From: Undibacterium paludis
GTDB lineage: Bacteria; Pseudomonadota; Gammaproteobacteria; Burkholderiales; Burkholderiaceae_D
Direction of reading: 5' to 3'
DNA length: 64,000 nt
NCBI RefSeq assembly: GCF_022568815.1
Contig: NZ_JAKZHX010000001.1
Span: forward strand, 434,001 to 498,000
The notes under the pieces are model-generated. The model was not told the origin of the DNA, ran no database searches, and saw nothing but the letters and a program-made list of their open reading frames with translations. Position 1 is the first letter of the stretch; every line of letters starts with the position of its first letter. Shown here in pieces: positions 61,110-64,000 of this stretch. Made by a program: the position numbers and the translations under genes.

Positions 61110-61541
61110 TTACTTTGCAGTTTCTGTCGATGCAGTCAACAGATGCAAAGGCCGCACTTCCTGGGAGCGCGCCCGGACTTCAGTAACCGCAATGCCCCGC
61201 CCATCGAGGAACACCTGAAAGTAAGAGACACCATTATTAAGGCGCATGGTCATGCGGGTCTTGCCATTTAGCTGGTAATCGACACCTGAGCCACCTGGCA
61301 CAGCGCGGTATTTGATGGTCTTGCCATCTATGCCGGCATTAAAGGCTGCTGCACCGCGCATCTTCAGCAAGACATCATATAAGCCATCGGCATTTTTGGC
61401 AGCGAATTGAGCCACCTCCACTTCCACATCTTCGCCCTCAAGGTATTTACCATAAGGATTCATGACGACAGTTTCAGCCAAGGCAAACCCGGCTATAGCG
61501 TACAGGAAACACGCCACGAACAGTGATTTTAACGATTTCAA
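61110..61541 (-). CDS. exported protein of unknown function
   Basis: 143 residues, TTG start with AAGGGCG upstream. Signal peptide (SLFVACFLYAIAGFALA). The mature protein has TVVMNPYGKYLEGEDVEVEV and YQLNGKTRMTMRLNNGVSYF, beta-rich. I do not recognise the family. Single gene with its own terminator. Confidence 0.7.
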   Translation of the reverse strand: MKSLKSLFVACFLYAIAGFALAETVVMNPYGKYLEGEDVEVEVAQFAAKNADGLYDVLLKMRGAAAFNAGIDGKTIKYRAVPGGSGVDYQLNGKTRMTMRLNNGVSYFQVFLDGRGIAVTEVRARSQEVRPLHLLTASTETAK

Positions 61542-61691
61542 TTTTATGCGCCCTTATATGGATGATGTTTATATAAAATCTTGTGGATACAATGCCAGGA
61601 AAAGCAATTCCTGGCCCAGCTCAGCTGACACTTTTACATAAATAAAGCTGGCTGATAAAAGCCGGTAAAAACAATTACACAAGTTACAAAT

Positions 61692-62168
61692 TCATGCTCC
61701 GGCATAGGCCTTGTCGAGATCAGCGATGATGATTTTTTTCATCTGGAACATGGCCATCATGACTCTCTGCGCCTTGGCTGCATCGGTATCATTGAGGTAA
61801 TTGATCAACGCTCTTGGCACCACCTGCCAGGAAACGCCGTACTTATCCCTGAGCCAGGCACACTGATTTTCTTCCCCACCGCCAGCCAGCAGTTTTTCCC
61901 AGTAATAATCGACTTCTTCTTGTGATTCGCAGTCGACAACAAAAGAAATCGCTGGTGTGAAGCTATAGTGCGGACCGCCATTGAGGGCTACGAATTCTTG
62001 TCCTGCCAGGGTAAACTTGATGGTCAGCACTGTTCCCTTGGGCAGGGGTGCTCCCTCACCGTAACGGGACACACTGTGCACCTTGGTATCCTTGAAGATG
62101 GAGGTATAGAACTCTACAGCTTCCTCCGCCTGATGATCAAACCAGAGGAAGGGGGTGATCTTTTGCAT
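61692..62168 (-). CDS. VOC-family PhnB/DUF1338-type protein (3-demethylubiquinone methyltransferase-like domain)
   Basis: 158 residues. MQKITPFLWFDHQAEEAVEF, FKDTKVHSVSRYGEGAPLPK, FVALNGGPHYSFTPAISFVV, and WLRDKYGVSWQVVPRALINY are typical of the PhnB-like VOC branch. Despite the historical name these are not methyltransferases; function unknown. It follows the cupin gene, separated by a partial palindromic element. Confidence 0.85.
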   Translation of the reverse strand: MQKITPFLWFDHQAEEAVEFYTSIFKDTKVHSVSRYGEGAPLPKGTVLTIKFTLAGQEFVALNGGPHYSFTPAISFVVDCESQEEVDYYWEKLLAGGGEENQCAWLRDKYGVSWQVVPRALINYLNDTDAAKAQRVMMAMFQMKKIIIADLDKAYAGA

Positions 62169-62189
62169 GGCAAGAACTCCTTTACATGT

Positions 62190-62226
62190 TGAACTTACGC
62201 AAAACCGCCCCGGCTGCAGTACAGCT
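62190..62226. repeat. remnant of the AGGACTTACGCAAAA-type palindromic element
   Basis: TGAACTTACGCAAAACCGCC (62190-62209) followed by CCGGCTGCAGTACAGCT matches the left half of the 33560 element. The right half is missing. It is 12 bases after the cupin stop. Confidence 0.65.
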
Positions 62227-62237
62227 ATTTTCTTTCC

Positions 62238-62534
62238 TTACTGATCGACAATCACCAGCGTACCGTGACTACCAGCCGCTACTGCATGGGGTATGTTGGC
62301 CGGCACCAGGTATAGCTCACCAGCTTTGACGACTATCGTTTCGCCGCCAATATCAAGATTCATCTGACCATCGAGTACAATCAAAGCTTCATCGAAGTCA
62401 TGGGTTTCATCCGGGTAAGCCGCGTCATCCATACGCAAGACCTTGACCTGCGCCCCACCTGCCTTACCCAAAATAGTCGAGCGCCAGGCCATAGGCAAGG
62501 ACTGCGCTGTGGAAATTAAATTTTTATGCGACAT
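62238..62534 (-). CDS. cupin-domain protein
   Basis: 98 residues. A single cupin_2 barrel: ETHDFDEALIVLDGQMNLDI (motif 1, with H and E metal ligands) and LYLVPANIPHAVAAGSHGTL (motif 2, HIS). Small cytoplasmic metal-binding fold; function unknown. I start at the ATG at 62534 since the ORF's upstream codon is TTG. It precedes the VOC gene in the same direction. Confidence 0.8.
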   Translation of the reverse strand: MSHKNLISTAQSLPMAWRSTILGKAGGAQVKVLRMDDAAYPDETHDFDEALIVLDGQMNLDIGGETIVVKAGELYLVPANIPHAVAAGSHGTLVIVDQ

Positions 62535-62619
62535 CAATATCTGATCCAGGTTACTCCATCAAACCGACGGTATTGCAGTGACGCAATACCGCAAACCCAT
62601 CTAACAATGTTACTCCATC

Positions 62620-62856
62620 TTACTCCCCTGTTTTTTTCGCAGGTTTCTTGGCGCCACCACCGGTATCGACTTCGATGACTTCACGCTGCGCATCAGCCGC
62701 CTTTTGTAACTCCTGCCCCGCCTGCTTGGCCTGATCCAGCTGCTTTTTCTGCTCGGAAAGAAAATTGGCAGAAGCACTGGCTTCCACCTTGGGCTCAGGC
62801 GGTTTGTTACAAGCAGCGAGAATAGAGACACAAGCTAAAACAAGAATGGTACGCAT
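62620..62856 (-). CDS. small coiled-coil lipoprotein
   Basis: 78 residues. Signal with lipobox ILAAC (lipidated Cys16), then a predicted helical segment (SEQKKQLDQAKQAGQELQKA) and a basic tail (GGGAKKPAKKTGE). AGGAG precedes the ATG. Short lipoproteins of this type are common in betaproteobacteria; the role is unknown. Confidence 0.8.
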   Translation of the reverse strand: MRTILVLACVSILAACNKPPEPKVEASASANFLSEQKKQLDQAKQAGQELQKAADAQREVIEVDTGGGAKKPAKKTGE

Positions 62857-62947
62857 GGAATACTCCTGAAAGCTGCTACATCGCAGCCATGACCTGATTA
62901 ATTGTAGATAGGTATTCTAGCAATAAATAGCACATCGCAAAAAACAA

Positions 62948-62972
62948 AAAGCCCGAAGAGTTTTCGGGCTTT
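62948..62972 (-). terminator. icmF transcript terminator
   Basis: A perfect 10-bp stem (AAAGCCCGAA / TTCGGGCTTT) with a 5-base loop; on the minus strand it is followed by TTTGTTTTTT. The element 63030-63145 lies between icmF and this hairpin and would be part of the transcript. Confidence 0.9.
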
Positions 62973-63029
62973 GCATGCTCTACAAAGGCGCGCGCAGCGT
63001 CGCCCTTCTCCAATCAGCCGTGTCCGTGG

Positions 63030-63145
63030 CACGCCGAGAAATTCATTCAGCGGGATGCAGTACAAGGCGCAAAGCACAGCAATACGTCGGTATTGCGAGC
63101 ATTTGCAACGCAGTAATGCGCCCGCTTAATGGATTTATCGGCGTG
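63030..63145. repeat. miniature palindromic element, copy with CACGCCGA ends
   Basis: 116 bp bounded by 25-bp inverted repeats (63030-63054 and 63121-63145; 22 of 25 positions pair; both start CACGCCGA and end AGCGGG). The core has CAAGGC (63063-63068), a perfect 7-bp stem with a 4-base loop (GCAATAC, GTCG, GTATTGC at 63079-63096), then GAGCATTTGCAACGCAG (63097-63113). It starts 3 bases after the icmF stop. Confidence 0.8.
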
Positions 63146-63148
63146 ACA

Positions 63149-64000
63149 TCACATGTTGCGCCGGTATTGTCCACCTACTTCAAACAGTGCCGTCGTAATC
63201 TGCCCCAGTGAACAAACCCTGGCTGCGTCCATGAGTTTGGCAAACACATTCTCATTATTGATCGCCGCCTGCTGCAAGGCTGCCAGGGCCTTAGGCGCCA
63301 CATCCGCATGACGGCTGTGGAAATCAGCCAGACGCTGCAATTGCGACTGCTTTTCTTCATCGGTAGAACGCGCCAGTTCTATCTTTTGCGGCGTGTCATT
63401 CGCTTTGGGATTGCGGAAGGTATTCACACCGATGATGGGCAAAGTGCCATCATGCTTCAGGTGTTCATAATGCATGGATTCTTCCTGTATCTTGCCGCGC
63501 TGATAGCCGGTTTCCATCGCACCGAGTACACCGCCACGTTCAGCGATGCGTTCAAACTCCTGCATGACGGCTTCTTCCACCAGGTCGGTCAGTTCTTCAA
63601 TGATGAAGCTGCCCTGGATAGGATTTTCGTTTTTCGCCAGACCCCACTCGCGATTGATGATGAGCTGAATAGCCAGAGCACGGCGCACAGATTCGTCAGT
63701 CGGCGTGGTGATGGCCTCATCATAGGCATTGGTATGCAGGCTGTTGCAGTTATCGTAAATCGCGATCAGGGCTTGCAGCGTGGTGCGGATATCATTGAAG
63801 TCTATCTCTTGCGCATGCAGGGAACGGCCACTGGTCTGGATATGGTATTTGAGTTTCTGGCTGCGGTCATTTGCACCATATTTGTCGCGCATCGCTACTG
63901 CCCATATACGGCGGGCGACGCGGCCCAGCACCGTGTATTCAGGGTCCATGCCATTGCTGAAGAAGAAAGACAGGTTAGCCGCAAAATCATCAATGTGCAT
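63149..64000 (-). CDS. icmF: fused isobutyryl-CoA mutase, C-terminal part (runs off the window)
   Basis: 284 codons of the methylmalonyl-CoA mutase-like domain: [80 protein letters not shown] and [20 protein letters not shown]. This is the substrate-binding domain of adenosylcobalamin-dependent acyl-CoA mutases; the HTNAYDEA and [14 protein letters not shown] motifs and the C-terminal [14 protein letters not shown] are those of the fused IcmF (with G-protein chaperone) rather than MutB. The first Met is internal; the gene continues past 64000. It interconverts isobutyryl-CoA and n-butyryl-CoA. Confidence 0.87.
   Translation of the reverse strand: MHIDDFAANLSFFFSNGMDPEYTVLGRVARRIWAVAMRDKYGANDRSQKLKYHIQTSGRSLHAQEIDFNDIRTTLQALIAIYDNCNSLHTNAYDEAITTPTDESVRRALAIQLIINREWGLAKNENPIQGSFIIEELTDLVEEAVMQEFERIAERGGVLGAMETGYQRGKIQEESMHYEHLKHDGTLPIIGVNTFRNPKANDTPQKIELARSTDEEKQSQLQRLADFHSRHADVAPKALAALQQAAINNENVFAKLMDAARVCSLGQITTALFEVGGQYRRNM

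Noticed and set aside
1..64000. CRISPR arrays, tRNA or rRNA genes
   Set aside because: I looked for regularly spaced repeats, cloverleaf patterns and rRNA-like stretches in the intergenic regions and saw none.

Overview
The window reads as chromosomal DNA of a Gram-negative betaproteobacterium of the Burkholderiales, most likely Oxalobacteraceae-like. I base this on the trimeric porin type, the gene-dense layout at moderately high GC, the czcICBA efflux operon, the Fur-regulated PepSY/DUF2271/DUF4198/ApbE cluster and an IcmF-type acyl-CoA mutase. Genus assignment is inference. No rRNA, tRNA or CRISPR array was recognised.

Layout. 1-5.4 kb: metY, a glycine-zipper lipoprotein, a polysaccharide deacetylase and a LysR regulator facing a SnoaL-like exported protein. 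5.5-13 kb: an orphan ABC ATPase, a complete czcICBA heavy-metal efflux operon and a DinB protein. 13.3-15.7 kb: a TetR regulator divergent from an O-methyltransferase/epimerase pair. 15.7-25.1 kb: a peptide-oriented block with an overlapping M6 metalloprotease/S9 peptidase operon, an AraC regulator, a lipoprotein with a metallopeptidase-like motif and a TonB receptor. 25.2-27.9 kb: an OsmC-YcaO fusion and a VOC protein. 28-37.7 kb: a mosaic island bounded by repeated glmS 3-prime ends. It carries an AT-rich patatin phospholipase, an IS3 remnant, duplicated YCII genes, a membrane protein and a TetR-controlled oxidoreductase/SDR/hydrolase module. 37.7-48.8 kb: intact glmS, an Lrp regulator, two paralogous solute-binding proteins, a Crp-type regulator divergent from an HD/aldolase/SDR operon, porin and glmU. 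49-53.6 kb: the Fur-box operon. 54-64 kb: an M64 peptidase with a DUF4214 tail, SGNH hydrolase, PhnA-like protein, three-PAS histidine kinase, GNAT/DinB pair, small exported proteins, and the end of icmF running off the window.

Three things stand out. First, a set of miniature palindromic elements (1470, 33560, 53597, 62190 remnant, 63030) shares a core (CAAGG, a small hairpin, then GAGC..TGCAACGCAG) but has different terminal inverted repeats. Two copies keep the core hairpin through compensatory base changes, and four of the five lie at or just past stop codons. Second, three successive glmS 3-prime ends in the same orientation mark repeated insertion or recombination at the glmS tail, the classic attTn7 target. 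Third, three near-identical 14-bp palindromes define a local TetR regulon inside that island.

Functionally, glmS and glmU feed UDP-GlcNAc synthesis, czcICBA exports divalent metals, and the Fur operon probably supports flavin-dependent redox chemistry during iron starvation. The 15.7-25 kb block probably digests and imports peptides.
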